The translations under genes and the position numbers were made by a program. Below, piece after piece: positions 1-7,126 of a stretch of DNA of 64,000 nucleotides (position 1 is its first letter; each line of letters starts with the position of its first letter). The stretch comes from an uncultured Eubacteriales bacterium. Its GTDB lineage: Bacteria; Bacillota; Clostridia; Oscillospirales; Oscillospiraceae. The DNA lies in the NCBI GenBank assembly GCA_900549405.1, contig URNZ01000003.1:16179-80178 (forward strand), given 5' to 3'. The notes beneath the pieces were generated by a model that was not told the DNA's origin, did no database searches, and was given only the letters and a program-made list of their open reading frames with translations.

Positions 1-20
1 TTGAAAAACAAATAACGCAC

Positions 21-70
21 AAGCGGGCTGCACAGAATGCCTTGACGGCATGTGTGCAGCCCGCTTTTTT
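21..70 (+). terminator. Intrinsic terminator at the left edge
   Basis: A long stem pairs 21-34 with 53-66, with an inner stem (37-41 with 47-51), followed by a T run at 65-70. It points rightward, so it probably ends a transcript entering from the left. The first 15 bases read as four codons and a TAA stop, which could be the tail of that gene but is too short to support. It also separates that transcript from the convergent minus-strand gene that begins at 78. Confidence 0.85.
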
Positions 71-77
71 GTCAGGC

Positions 78-458
78 TTATGGTTCGTCTTGTTCATCCT
101 CTGCGGGCCGGTCCAGGGAGACCCAGGCGGCCCAATAGCAGGCTGCGGAGAGGACCGGATACAGCAGGGAGAGGAACCGCCCGTGGGTGCAGCCCCAATA
201 AGAGAGCCAGACGCCAAAGAGTAGGTGGGGCGTGTACAGCACGACGAACCAGCGCCTGCGGCTGGCGCTTTCAGTAAAAACCAGCTTTTTAGTGGGGTAG
301 GTGAGAAAGAGACCGTAGACAATGAACACCCGGATGACCGCGGCCTCCGCCCCGGCGGTCTCGGCAAACTTCAGGGCGTACAGACCAAAGGCCGGGAGGG
401 GGAGAAAGTTCAGTGCTTCAGTCCAGAACTTGGGGTGGCGGAAGATGGGGTTTGACAT
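78..458 (-). CDS. Small hypothetical integral membrane protein
   Basis: A 126-residue protein with about four hydrophobic stretches (near residues 15-30, 38-55, 70-88 and 95-115), Arg/Lys between them and an acidic C-terminus (RPAEDEQDEP). The layout resembles small multi-pass proteins of the DUF2568 (YrdB-like) kind, but I cannot assign a family with certainty. It stands alone: the neighbouring aminotransferase is on the other strand and a terminator lies just beyond its stop. Codon use matches the core genome, so it is probably a real resident gene. Function unknown. Confidence 0.65.
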   Translation of the reverse strand: MSNPIFRHPKFWTEALNFLPLPAFGLYALKFAETAGAEAAVIRVFIVYGLFLTYPTKKLVFTESASRRRWFVVLYTPHLLFGVWLSYWGCTHGRFLSLLYPVLSAACYWAAWVSLDRPAEDEQDEP

Positions 459-612
459 TTGGCTTCACCTCACAGCAGGAAGATGGAGATTCGGGTCAGT
501 GGGGCTTGGCTTGATGTGCTCTCTAAAGTATATTGTACAGGCCATACAGGAAAAGTCAACGGTTCTGTAAAAAAGAACGGTGCGTCTGGGCCGGAGCGGG
601 AAAACTTTTGTC

Positions 613-641
613 TTTACTTGACCAAAGTGCAGTGATATAAT
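613..641 (+). promoter_or_regulatory. Candidate sigma-A promoter of the aminotransferase
   Basis: TTTACT at 613-618 and a perfect TATAAT at 636-641 are separated by 17 bases and lie 62 bases before the start codon. A nearer TTGACC at 618-623 would leave only 12 bases and is less likely. Confidence 0.5.
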
Positions 642-662
642 TTCAGCCAGGTTAAATATTTT

Positions 663-693
663 CACGGGGGTCTCTATTTCCCCGTGCAGGAGG
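663..693 (+). promoter_or_regulatory. Leader hairpin next to the ribosome site of the aminotransferase
   Basis: CACGGGG (663-669) can pair with CCCCGTG (680-686) and ends two bases before the AGGAGG at 688-693. Such a hairpin could tune access to the ribosome site or protect the 5' end of the message. There is no T run, so it is not a terminator. Confidence 0.4.
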
Positions 694-702
694 TTTTGCA
701 TC

Positions 703-1884
703 ATGGTCAACCAACGTATGCTGGGCCTGGGCACTGCCCGGTCTGTGATCCGGGAGCTGTTTGAGTATGGCAAGCAGCGCGCCGCCGTGGTGGGTGCGGA
801 GAATGTGTTCGACTTCTCCCTGGGCAACCCCAGCGTCCCCGCCCCCGACGCCATCAATGAGACGGCCATCCGCATTCTGAAGGAGCAGCCCGAGCTGATC
901 CACTGCTACACCAGCGCCCAGGGCGACGCCGCCGCCCGGCAGCGCTTTGCCGACTCTCTGAACCGCCGCTTCCAGGGCAACTATACCGCCGACCAGTTCT
1001 ATATCACCGTGGGTGCGGCGGCCTCTCTGTGCTGCGTGTTCAACGGCCTGACCTGCCCGGGGGACGAGTTCATCGTCTTTGCCCCCTATTTCCCCGAGTA
1101 TAAGGTGTTTATCGAGGGGGCCGGGGCCAAGATGGTGCTGATCCCCCCGGAGATCGAGCACTTCCAGATCGACTTTGACGCCCTGGAGCGCTCCATCACC
1201 CCCCACACCAAGGGCGTGGTGGTGAACACCCCCAACAACCCCTCCGGCGTGGTCTACTCCCGCCAGACCCTGGAGAAGCTGGCGTCCGTCCTCACCGCCA
1301 AGAGCCAGGAATACGGCCACCCCATCTATCTCATCTCGGACGAGCCCTATCGGGAGATCGTGTTCCAGGGCTTTGAGGTGCCCTGGGTGCCCCACATCTA
1401 CAAGGACACCATCGTGTGCTACTCCTTCTCCAAGTCCCTGTCTCTCCCCGGCGAGCGCCTGGGCTATGTGCTGGTCCCCGGCGACGTTACCGACGCAAAG
1501 GAGGTCTATGCCGCCGTGGCCGGAGCGGGCCGCTCCCTGGGCTATGTGAACGCCCCCAGTCTGTTCCAGCAGGTCACCTCCCTGTGCTGCGACATGACGT
1601 CTGATCTGGCGGTGTACGAGCGCAACTGCAAGCTGCTGGTCACCTCCCTGCGGGAGATGGGCTATCACGTGGCTGAGCCCGGCGGAGCCTTCTATCTGTT
1701 CCCCCGCTCTCTGGAGCCCGACGACATGGCCTTCAGCGAGCGGGCCAAGCAGTTCGACCTGCTGCTGGTCCCCGGCTCCGGCTTCGGCGCTCCCGGCCAC
1801 GTGCGCATCGCCTATTGCGTCCAGACCGAGCGTATCGAGCGGGCCCTGCCCAAGTTCAAGGCATTGGCCGATTCCTACAAGTAA
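703..1884 (+). CDS. Pyridoxal-phosphate-dependent aminotransferase (fold type I)
   Basis: A 393-residue class I/II aminotransferase, the usual length. It should move an amino group between an amino acid and a 2-oxo acid in the cytoplasm using PLP. Visible signatures are NTPNNPSG in the cofactor region, the aspartate in LISDEPYREI that contacts the pyridine nitrogen, and SFSKSLSLPGERLG, whose first lysine should form the Schiff base. The start is ATG 703, nine bases after AGGAGG. It is monocistronic, with its own promoter and terminator. The sequence suggests an aspartate/aromatic aminotransferase-like enzyme, but the substrate cannot be read from it. Confidence 0.9.
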   Translation: MVNQRMLGLGTARSVIRELFEYGKQRAAVVGAENVFDFSLGNPSVPAPDAINETAIRILKEQPELIHCYTSAQGDAAARQRFADSLNRRFQGNYTADQFYITVGAAASLCCVFNGLTCPGDEFIVFAPYFPEYKVFIEGAGAKMVLIPPEIEHFQIDFDALERSITPHTKGVVVNTPNNPSGVVYSRQTLEKLASVLTAKSQEYGHPIYLISDEPYREIVFQGFEVPWVPHIYKDTIVCYSFSKSLSLPGERLGYVLVPGDVTDAKEVYAAVAGAGRSLGYVNAPSLFQQVTSLCCDMTSDLAVYERNCKLLVTSLREMGYHVAEPGGAFYLFPRSLEPDDMAFSERAKQFDLLLVPGSGFGAPGHVRIAYCVQTERIERALPKFKALADSYK

Positions 1885-1891
1885 AACAAAT

Positions 1892-1928
1892 AAAAAAACA
1901 CAGGGCCAGGTCGGCCCTGTGTTTTTTT
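1892..1928. terminator. Bidirectional terminator between aminotransferase and LysR gene
   Basis: A-run, CACAGGGCC stem, short loop, GGCCCTGTG and a T-run: the symmetrical hairpin can stop transcription from both convergent genes. The T-run overlaps the stop codon of the minus-strand regulator. Confidence 0.9.
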
Positions 1929-2862
1929 AAAGATTCCCATCCCGGTTAAATTTGCGGTAAAAATCCTTTGTCAGGTCGATGAACGCCCGGGCGGCGGGGG
2001 AGAGGAAGCCGTTTTTCTTGTACACCACCGCCGTGGGGCAGGTGAGGGGCGGCTCCCCGATGGTGAAGCAGGCCAGCCGGTCTAAATAGGGGGTGCGGGA
2101 GATGCCGCTCTCCTGCAGAAAGGCAAAGCCCATGTTCCCCGCCGCCAGGTTGATGGCGGTGGTGTTGTTGGTGGTGACCAGGATGTTTTGCGGCTCTACA
2201 TTCAGCACGGAGAAGGTGTTGTACAGCAGCTTGGCCAGCCGCCAGTCAGAGGGGAGCATGACGATCCGCTCGTGCTCCAGCTGCCGCAGCTGGGTGAAGT
2301 GGAGGGGGCGGTCATAGGGGCTGTCCAGCCCCCGCAGCAGGGGGTGGTCCTTGTGGCCGATGAGGAAGACCCGCTCCCGCATGATCAGCTCATAGGACAG
2401 CTCGGTCAGGTCGGTGGGGATGTGCATGACGCAGAAGTCGATGACGCTGTCCTCCGCCAGCTTGGTCAGCTCGGGCACGGCGGCCTCGTGAAGGACCACC
2501 TGCACGTCGGGGTACTGGGGGGTGAACAGGGGCAGGATGTCGGGCAGCAGCATGGCCCCACGCCAGGGGGACACGCCGATGTGCAGCACCGGGCGGTTCC
2601 GGTCCTGGATGTCCCGCAGGTCGCTGAGCAGCTGCCGGTCCAGATAGCTCTGCCGCTCCAGATAGGCATAGAACACCTCTCCCGCCGAGGTGAGAGTGAG
2701 GGGGGTGTGGGACCGGTCCATCAGGGCCACCCCCAGGGTGTGCTCCAGCTTGGCCAGATACTGGCTGAGATAGGGCTGGGAGAGATACAGCTGCTCGGCG
2801 GCCTTAGAGATGCTGCGCTCCTTGGCGATGGTGAGAAAATATTCAGGATTCTTGACGAACAT
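1927..2862 (-). CDS. LysR-family transcriptional regulator
   Basis: A 311-residue LysR regulator, normal for the family. The N-terminal winged helix (about residues 1-60) contains ISKAAEQLYLSQPYLSQYLAKLE; a periplasmic-binding-like effector domain follows (about 90-295). The frame is open back to 2967, but that extension runs through an intrinsic terminator, and ATG 2862 is preceded by GGGAGGGG, so I chose 2862. Candidate -10 TATGAT lies at 2906-2911 (minus strand). Regulators of this type often control a neighbouring gene; the convergent aminotransferase is one candidate, but nothing in the sequence proves it. Effector unknown. Confidence 0.9.
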   Translation of the reverse strand: MFVKNPEYFLTIAKERSISKAAEQLYLSQPYLSQYLAKLEHTLGVALMDRSHTPLTLTSAGEVFYAYLERQSYLDRQLLSDLRDIQDRNRPVLHIGVSPWRGAMLLPDILPLFTPQYPDVQVVLHEAAVPELTKLAEDSVIDFCVMHIPTDLTELSYELIMRERVFLIGHKDHPLLRGLDSPYDRPLHFTQLRQLEHERIVMLPSDWRLAKLLYNTFSVLNVEPQNILVTTNNTTAINLAAGNMGFAFLQESGISRTPYLDRLACFTIGEPPLTCPTAVVYKKNGFLSPAARAFIDLTKDFYRKFNRDGNL

Positions 2863-2937
2863 AAGCGCCCCTCCCAAAGTTCGGGCCAGATCGGCCAGTG
2901 AGGCTATCATATCACAGATCGGGATGGGAGAAAAGAT

Positions 2938-2977
2938 AAAAAAGCCGCTGACCGCGTGTATGCGCACGGTCAGCGGC
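2938..2977 (-). terminator. Intrinsic terminator upstream of the LysR gene
   Basis: GCCGCTGACCG (2944-2954) pairs with CGGTCAGCGGC (2967-2977); on the minus strand the stem is followed by six T (2938-2943). It lies upstream of the LysR start, so it ends either a separate short transcript from about 3094 or read-through from the SseB-like gene. Confidence 0.85.
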
Positions 2978-3094
2978 CCGTCCCTCGGGGATGCCTGTCC
3001 CGAAAGACTTTCTGGTGGTCAGAGAAATCTTGAATAAAAGGGGTAGGAAGAAAGCAGGGAGGTGTGAGGAGGGGGGAGTTAGCTTTCTCTAACC
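2938..3094 (-). ncRNA. Candidate C-rich small RNA or attenuated leader
   Basis: A minus-strand promoter (TTGACA, 17 bases, TAACCT) points into about 155 bases that contain no ORF with a ribosome site and end at a strong terminator. The predicted 5' half is pyrimidine-rich, with several UCCC/CCUCC segments able to pair with Shine-Dalgarno sequences, as known for C-rich regulatory RNAs of Firmicutes. A second hairpin (GTCCC with GGGAC, about 2980-3000) precedes the terminator. Alternatives are an attenuated 5' leader of the LysR gene, or simple read-through insulation. Expression is inferred, not seen. Confidence 0.35.
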
Positions 3095-3129
3095 AAGCAT
3101 AGGTTAGCATAAACTAACCGACATGTCAA
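3078..3129 (-). promoter_or_regulatory. Promoter with two tandem GTTAG-N6-CTAAC operators
   Basis: Minus-strand -35 TTGACA (3124-3129) and -10 TAACCT (3101-3106) are 17 bases apart. Two inverted repeats of identical build, GTTAG-N6-CTAAC, lie at 3078-3093 and 3103-3118, centres 25 bases apart. One sits between -35 and -10 and the other at the predicted start point, the geometry expected for repression. The half-sites resemble LysR-type boxes, so autoregulation by the adjacent LysR protein is possible but unproven. Confidence 0.5.
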
Positions 3130-3133
3130 CAGG

Positions 3134-3155
3134 AAATTTTCAAATTTGAAAATTT
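3134..3155. repeat. Perfect 22-base AT palindrome
   Basis: AAATTTTCAAA followed immediately by its reverse complement, then a T-run. It could be a protein-binding site upstream of the small-RNA promoter or a weak hairpin. It is much more AT-rich than its surroundings. Confidence 0.6.
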
Positions 3156-3167
3156 TTTTGTGGGGAG

Positions 3168-3286
3168 ACGGATTGCCACGTCAGGGCTGCGCCCTTCCTC
3201 GCAATGACAGGGTACAGAGGGCCTGTACTCGACACAGAAGACTGTATTTTTGTCATTGCGAGGAGCGAAGCGACGTGGCAATCCGT
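3168..3286. repeat. Palindromic dispersed element (MITE-like), two facing arms
   Basis: The left arm (3168-3209) and right arm (3251-3286) are inverted copies. Both carry the outer segments ACGGATTGCCACGTC and GAGG(N)GCAATGACA on opposite strands but differ in the middle (CTGCGCCCTTC versus GCGAAGC). A smaller palindrome GTACAG-N5-CTGTAC lies in the spacer (3212-3228). This 'cattgcgaggagcgaagc...gtggcaatccg' sequence is a widely dispersed repeat in gut Firmicutes. It ends two bases before the stop codon of the SseB-like gene. Confidence 0.7.
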
Positions 3287-3287
3287 T

Positions 3288-3716
3288 TCACTTGGTCATC
3301 TCTTGTTTTCTCTGTACCAGATGCTCCATCATGTTCCGGTCAAAGGTGAGGCAGGCGCCCATGGGGTCGATGACGAAGCCGGCGGCCCGGTTGTCCCGGA
3401 GGACCATGCCGGCATAGTGGTCAAAGGTGAGGGCCACCGTCTGCTGGTTTTTGGGGCCGCACAGCTTGCGCAGTTCGTCCCAGCCGGTGAAGGCGGGGAA
3501 GAAGGGCTGGCCCTCCTGATTGGTCAGCAGCTGAAAGCGCAGGGCGGCCTCCTTTCCCTCCGTCTCGGGGACGATGTCCGCCGGGGCCAGGAATTGGGCC
3601 TGAGAGATCACGATATCCAGCACGGCCTCTCGGCTTTCCCGGCTGTTCTCCGTCTGCATCCGGGCGATGGCCTGGAGCAGAGGGGCGTTGTCCAGGACCT
3701 GTTCATTGGATTCCAT
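3288..3716 (-). CDS. SseB-family protein
   Basis: A 142-residue protein resembling the N-terminal domain of SseB (PF07179-like): an N-terminal helix, then a beta-rich core with RFQLLTNQEGQPFFPAFTGWDEL, GMVLRDNRAAGFVIDP and a C-terminal helix. In enterobacteria the name comes from an enhancer of serine sensitivity; in Firmicutes the domain is common and mostly uncharacterised. ATG 3716 is preceded by AGGAGG; the ten residues open before it have no ribosome site. The dispersed palindromic element abuts its 3' end, a typical spot for such repeats. Soluble; no signal peptide. Confidence 0.7.
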   Translation of the reverse strand: MESNEQVLDNAPLLQAIARMQTENSRESREAVLDIVISQAQFLAPADIVPETEGKEAALRFQLLTNQEGQPFFPAFTGWDELRKLCGPKNQQTVALTFDHYAGMVLRDNRAAGFVIDPMGACLTFDRNMMEHLVQRKQEMTK

Positions 3717-3867
3717 ATAGCAAAGACCTCCTAAACAAAAGCGCATTCCCGCCCCCGCAGGGGGCGGGGATCAAATATTTTATATATTTTACCCCATCAG
3801 CCCCCCACTGGCAAGGCTTTGTCCATTTATCCAGTGGACAGCGGGGGCGGGCTGTGGTAAGATACCC

Positions 3868-4011
3868 CTTGACGAGTTTCCACATCTCGTCCAAGCACAG
3901 CCCACCGCCCCAAACGCGTGGAACGCCCGGCCACGGGGGGAGGAAAAGCTGTGTTCGTTCGGGGGACTTTAAAAAAGTAAGTCCCGCCGTTCTCTAAAGA
4001 AGAAAATGGAG
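3868..4011 (+). promoter_or_regulatory. Structured leader of the QueT-like gene, possible riboswitch
   Basis: The 303 bases before the transporter hold nested complementarity: CTTGACGAG (3868-3876) with CTCGTCCAAG (3886-3895); CACAGC (3896-3901) with GCTGTG (3948-3953) enclosing CGTGG/CCACG (3917-3921, 3931-3935); and GGGACTT/AAGTCCC (3963-3969, 3979-3985) just before the ribosome site. QueT genes in Firmicutes are often under preQ1 riboswitches, so this is a candidate. I could not match it to class I, II or III from the sequence alone. A hairpin CCCGCCCCC/GGGGGCGGG at about 3749-3770 lies further upstream. Confidence 0.4.
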
Positions 4012-4019
4012 GTTTTTTT

Positions 4020-4568
4020 ATGTCTAAATTCTCTGTCCGCGATCTCACCCTGGCGGCCATGCTGGCCGCGGTGTATGCCGTGCTCACCATGGCTCTGCCC
4101 ATCCCCCAGTATGGCGGGGTGCAGATCCGCTTTGCCGAGGCGCTGACCGTGCTGCCCTTCCTGTTCCCCGCCGCCACGCCGGGGCTGTTTGTGGGCTGCC
4201 TCATCGCCAACCTGCTCTCCCCCTATGGCCTGCTGGATGTGGTGGCCGGTTCCGCCGCCACCCTCATCGCCTGCCTGTGGACCCAGAGCCTGCGCAATCG
4301 CTGGCTGGCTCCCCTGCCCCCGGTGGTGTGCAACGCCGTCATCGTGGGGGCGGTGATCGCCTTTGCCGAGGGGGGCACCGGTGGGGCCTTTTGGACGGCC
4401 TATGCCTTTAACGCCTTCACCGTGGGCCTGGGCGAGCTGATCGCCAGCGCCGTGCTGGGCCAGCTGCTGCTGGGCGTGCTGCCCCGAGTGAGCTTTTTCC
4501 GGGAGATGATCCCCGCCGACAAGCTGGACCGGCTGGGGCTGAAGGCCCGCGTGAGCGGTCAGGGCTGA
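4020..4568 (+). CDS. queT: QueT-family queuosine-precursor transporter, ECF S-component
   Basis: A 182-residue membrane protein of the QueT type (PF06177-like): about six hydrophobic segments, the conserved early motif GVQIRFAEALTVLPF and a short cytoplasmic tail. QueT proteins bind a queuosine precursor (preQ1 or related 7-deazaguanine) and work with the shared ECF ATPase/transmembrane module, which is not encoded here. The start is ATG 4020 after TGGAGG (4007-4012). It is followed at once by its own terminator, so it is monocistronic. The long structured leader fits metabolite control. Confidence 0.8.
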   Translation: MSKFSVRDLTLAAMLAAVYAVLTMALPIPQYGGVQIRFAEALTVLPFLFPAATPGLFVGCLIANLLSPYGLLDVVAGSAATLIACLWTQSLRNRWLAPLPPVVCNAVIVGAVIAFAEGGTGGAFWTAYAFNAFTVGLGELIASAVLGQLLLGVLPRVSFFREMIPADKLDRLGLKARVSGQG

Positions 4569-4585
4569 CCGCTGCTGCCGGGCGA

Positions 4586-4624
4586 GGGGGCGGCCAGACA
4601 AGTGGAGTCTGGCCGCCCCCCTTT
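4586..4624 (+). terminator. Terminator after queT
   Basis: GGGGGCGGCCAGAC (4586-4599) pairs perfectly with GTCTGGCCGCCCCC (4607-4620), followed by CTTTTC. Confidence 0.9.
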
Positions 4625-4672
4625 TCTTTCTGGGTCACGTTCATAGTTTGGTCATAAATTGTTTACACTTAC

Positions 4673-4721
4673 ACCGGGATTTTGTCCCGGTCTTTTGCTA
4701 CTATACCCATTAACCGGTTAA
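4673..4721 (+). promoter_or_regulatory. Hairpin and perfect palindrome upstream of ftsH
   Basis: ACCGGGA (4673-4679) pairs with TCCCGGT (4685-4691), followed by CTTTTGC. A perfect 12-base palindrome TTAACCGGTTAA lies at 4710-4721, right after a possible -10 TATACC (4702-4707). The palindrome is in the position of an operator for ftsH; the regulator is unknown. Confidence 0.4.
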
Positions 4722-4818
4722 CGATTTTCTGATCGCGTATCCACAGGTTTTCGCTCCCCCCAGGGGAGCGGGAAACCAAAAGAAATGAACGACACACCCA
4801 GAGAGGATGATCTTCAAG

Positions 4819-6645
4819 ATGCAAGAGATCAAAAAGCCATCGAAAAAACCCCTGGTATACTACTATCTGCTCACCCTGGCCATCCTGCTGTTGCTCAACG
4901 CCACCCTGTTCCCCTCTATGAACAAGAGCCGCATTGAAAACGTGACCTATGACGTGTTCATGTCCATGACGGACGAGAAGCAGATCGACCAGGTGGAGAT
5001 CCGGGACGACCAGATCCTGTTCACGGATAAGGACGGCAAAATTTACGAGACCGTGGCCACGGAGGACGCCGGACGCACCCAGCGCCTTTACGACTCCGGG
5101 GCCAAGTTCCAGCAGATCGACACCCAGCCCTCCGCCATGACCAGCCTGCTGGTGAACTGGATTTTGCCCCTGGTGCCCTTTATGCTCATTGGCTATTTGC
5201 TCAACCGCCGGATGCAGAAGGCCATGGGCGGCAAGGACGGCATGATGTTCGGCATGGGCGGCAGCTCCGGGGCCAAAGTATATGTGCCCTCCTCCACCGG
5301 CATCCGCTTTGCCGACGTGGCCGGGGAGGACGAGGCCAAGGAGCTGCTGGGGGAGATCGTGGACTTCCTCCACGACCCGGAGAAATACCGGGAAATTGGC
5401 GCCAAGCTGCCCAAGGGCGCCCTGCTGGTGGGCCCTCCGGGCACCGGCAAAACGCTGCTTGCCAAGGCCGTGGCCGGTGAGGCCAATGTGCCCTTCTTCT
5501 CCATCGCCGGGTCGGAGTTTGTGGAGATGTTCGTGGGCCGGGGCGCGGCCAAGGTCCGGGACCTGTTCAAGCAGGCCAACGAGAAGGCCCCCTGCATCAT
5601 CTTCATCGACGAGATCGACACCATCGGCAAAAAGCGGGACGGCCAGTTCTCCGGCGGCAATGACGAGCGGGAGCAGACCCTGAACCAGCTGCTCACCGAG
5701 ATGGACGGCTTTGACGGCAGCAAGGGCGTGGTGGTCCTGGCGGCCACCAACCGGCCCGACTCCCTGGACCCCGCCCTGCTGCGCCCGGGCCGCTTTGACC
5801 GGCGCATCCCTGTTGAACTGCCCGATTTACAGGGCCGCATCGACATCTTAAAGGTCCACGCCAAGAAGATCCGTCTGGCCGACGGGGTGGACTTTGCCCC
5901 TATCGCCAGAATGGCCTCCGGCGCGTCCGGCGCGGAGCTGGCCAACATCGTCAACGAGGCCGCCCTGCGGGCCGTGCGGGATGGGCGGGGCTTTGCCACC
6001 CAGGAGGACCTGCAAGAGAGCGTGGAGGTGGTTATCGCCGGATACCAGAAGAAGAGCCGGGTGCTGTCTGACCAGGAGAAGAAGATCGTGGCCTATCACG
6101 AGACGGGCCACGCCTTGGTGGCCGCCATGCAGAGCCACTCCGCCCCCGTACAGAAGATCACCATCATCCCCCGCACCTCCGGGGCCCTGGGCTATACCCT
6201 CCAGGTGGACAACGGGGACCACTTCCTCATGTCCAAGGAGGAGCTGCTGAACAAGGTCTGCACCTACACCGGCGGACGGGCGGCGGAGGAGCTGGTTTTC
6301 GGCTCCATCACCACCGGGGCCTCCAACGACATCGAACAGGCGACCAAACTGGTGCGCTCCATGATCGCCCGCTTCGGCATGAGCCAAGAATTCGGTTTTG
6401 CCGCCTTCGAGACCATGAGCAACCAGTACCTGGGCGGGGATGCCTCCCTGGCCTGCTCCCCGGAGACCCAGGCCCGCATGGACCGCCTGGTCACCGAGAC
6501 CATCCAGAAGGAGTATGACAAGGCCATGACCATCCTCCGGGACAACCGGGACAGCCTGGACAAGCTGGCCAACTTCCTCTATGAGAAGGAGACCATCACC
6601 GGGGAGGAGTTCATGGACATGCTCCGCTCCGACGGCAAAGTGTAA
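4819..6645 (+). CDS. ftsH: ATP-dependent zinc metalloprotease FtsH
   Basis: Membrane-bound AAA+ protease degrading misfolded and regulatory proteins. Layout of the 608-residue form: first transmembrane segment at about 13-31, an extracytoplasmic stretch, second segment at about 112-130, Walker A GPPGTGKT near 205, Walker B IIFIDEID, second region of homology [18 protein letters not shown], and the zinc site HETGH near 427. ATG 4807 sits directly on GAGAGG, so ATG 4819 is the better start. The loop reads [13 protein letters not shown] where most FtsH proteins have FVGVGASRVRDLF; such divergent paralogues occur in Clostridia, so a second FtsH may exist elsewhere. Monocistronic. Confidence 0.93.
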   Translation: MQEIKKPSKKPLVYYYLLTLAILLLLNATLFPSMNKSRIENVTYDVFMSMTDEKQIDQVEIRDDQILFTDKDGKIYETVATEDAGRTQRLYDSGAKFQQIDTQPSAMTSLLVNWILPLVPFMLIGYLLNRRMQKAMGGKDGMMFGMGGSSGAKVYVPSSTGIRFADVAGEDEAKELLGEIVDFLHDPEKYREIGAKLPKGALLVGPPGTGKTLLAKAVAGEANVPFFSIAGSEFVEMFVGRGAAKVRDLFKQANEKAPCIIFIDEIDTIGKKRDGQFSGGNDEREQTLNQLLTEMDGFDGSKGVVVLAATNRPDSLDPALLRPGRFDRRIPVELPDLQGRIDILKVHAKKIRLADGVDFAPIARMASGASGAELANIVNEAALRAVRDGRGFATQEDLQESVEVVIAGYQKKSRVLSDQEKKIVAYHETGHALVAAMQSHSAPVQKITIIPRTSGALGYTLQVDNGDHFLMSKEELLNKVCTYTGGRAAEELVFGSITTGASNDIEQATKLVRSMIARFGMSQEFGFAAFETMSNQYLGGDASLACSPETQARMDRLVTETIQKEYDKAMTILRDNRDSLDKLANFLYEKETITGEEFMDMLRSDGKV

Positions 6646-6671
6646 ACGCGGCAGAGTGGAAACAGCCTGTC

Positions 6672-6700
6672 TTGACAAAGTCCCACCGGGGGCGTATGAT
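6672..6700 (+). promoter_or_regulatory. Sigma-A promoter of the thiW riboswitch transcript
   Basis: TTGACA (6672-6677), 17 bases, TATGAT (6695-6700). It starts eight bases before the TPP aptamer, exactly where expected. Confidence 0.85.
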
Positions 6701-6707
6701 AAACACT

Positions 6708-6802
6708 GCAAGCAGGGGAGCCCGGGCTGTCGGGCTGAGAGGGAGCAAGCGCGCTCCGACCCTTTCACCTGATGCGGGTCATGCCGCCGGAGGGACGTTT
6801 GC
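6708..6802 (+). promoter_or_regulatory. TPP (THI-box) riboswitch
   Basis: The aptamer shows the conserved THI-box elements: CTGAGAGGG in the pyrimidine-sensor arm (about 6735-6743), ACCCTTTCACCTGAT in the core and GGGTCATGCCGCCGGAGGGA in the pyrophosphate-sensor arm. P1 is GCAAGC (6708-6713) with GTTTGC (6797-6802). It binds thiamine pyrophosphate and, with the terminator that follows, should lower thiW transcription when thiamine is plentiful. Confidence 0.93.
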
Positions 6803-6822
6803 CGGTCATATTTTCAATTTGA

Positions 6823-6854
6823 CGGGGGCGGTCCTTTGGGGCCGCCCCCGTTTT
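6823..6854 (+). terminator. Riboswitch-controlled terminator before thiW
   Basis: CGGGGGCGGTCC, a TTT loop, GGGGCCGCCCCCG and four T directly follow the TPP aptamer: the expression platform for transcription termination. Confidence 0.85.
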
Positions 6855-6856
6855 CG

Positions 6857-7126
6857 GTGTATCCACTTTTTTCAGGGGGGATGTGGAAAAAACCAGGCGC
6901 CCCGGCCCAGGGCCGGGAGCGGACCGAGGGGGAGCGCCCTGGGTCCGGGCCCAACAGCCAGCGATGGGAAGCCGTGTTCCGGCGTGAGAGGAGACCAGCA
7001 AGTCTCGACCGAACCGAAGAAGCGAACGCTTTTTCGGCCCTGTTCACCGGCGAAAAGCCGAGAGAGAGGGAAACGCTGCGGGCCTTTTGCGCGGTTTTTC
7101 CCCGTTTGAAAAAGGAGTTTTACACC
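6857..7126 (+). other. Long second leader between riboswitch terminator and thiW
   Basis: These 270 bases carry no recognisable gene although one frame stays open into thiW. They are rich in inverted repeats: CCGGCCC-A-GGGCCGG (about 6902-6918), GAGAC/GTCTC (near 6990-7005) and GCTTTT with AAAAGC (about 7030-7060). After an expression platform one expects only a short spacer before the ribosome site, so this segment may hold a second RNA element or promoter. I cannot name a class. Confidence 0.35.

Noticed and set aside
1-15. C-terminal end of a gene at the left edge
   Set aside because: Four codons before a stop are too few to support a coding call, although the following terminator fits one.
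652-1800. Long minus-strand frame opposite the aminotransferase
   Set aside because: Gly/His/Val-rich translation typical of the antisense of a GC-rich gene; no ribosome site and no family match. The plus-strand aminotransferase is clearly real.
3868-4011. Assignment of the queT leader to a specific preQ1 riboswitch class
   Set aside because: The helices do not clearly match the class I, II or III patterns that I can recall, so only an unclassified structured leader is reported.
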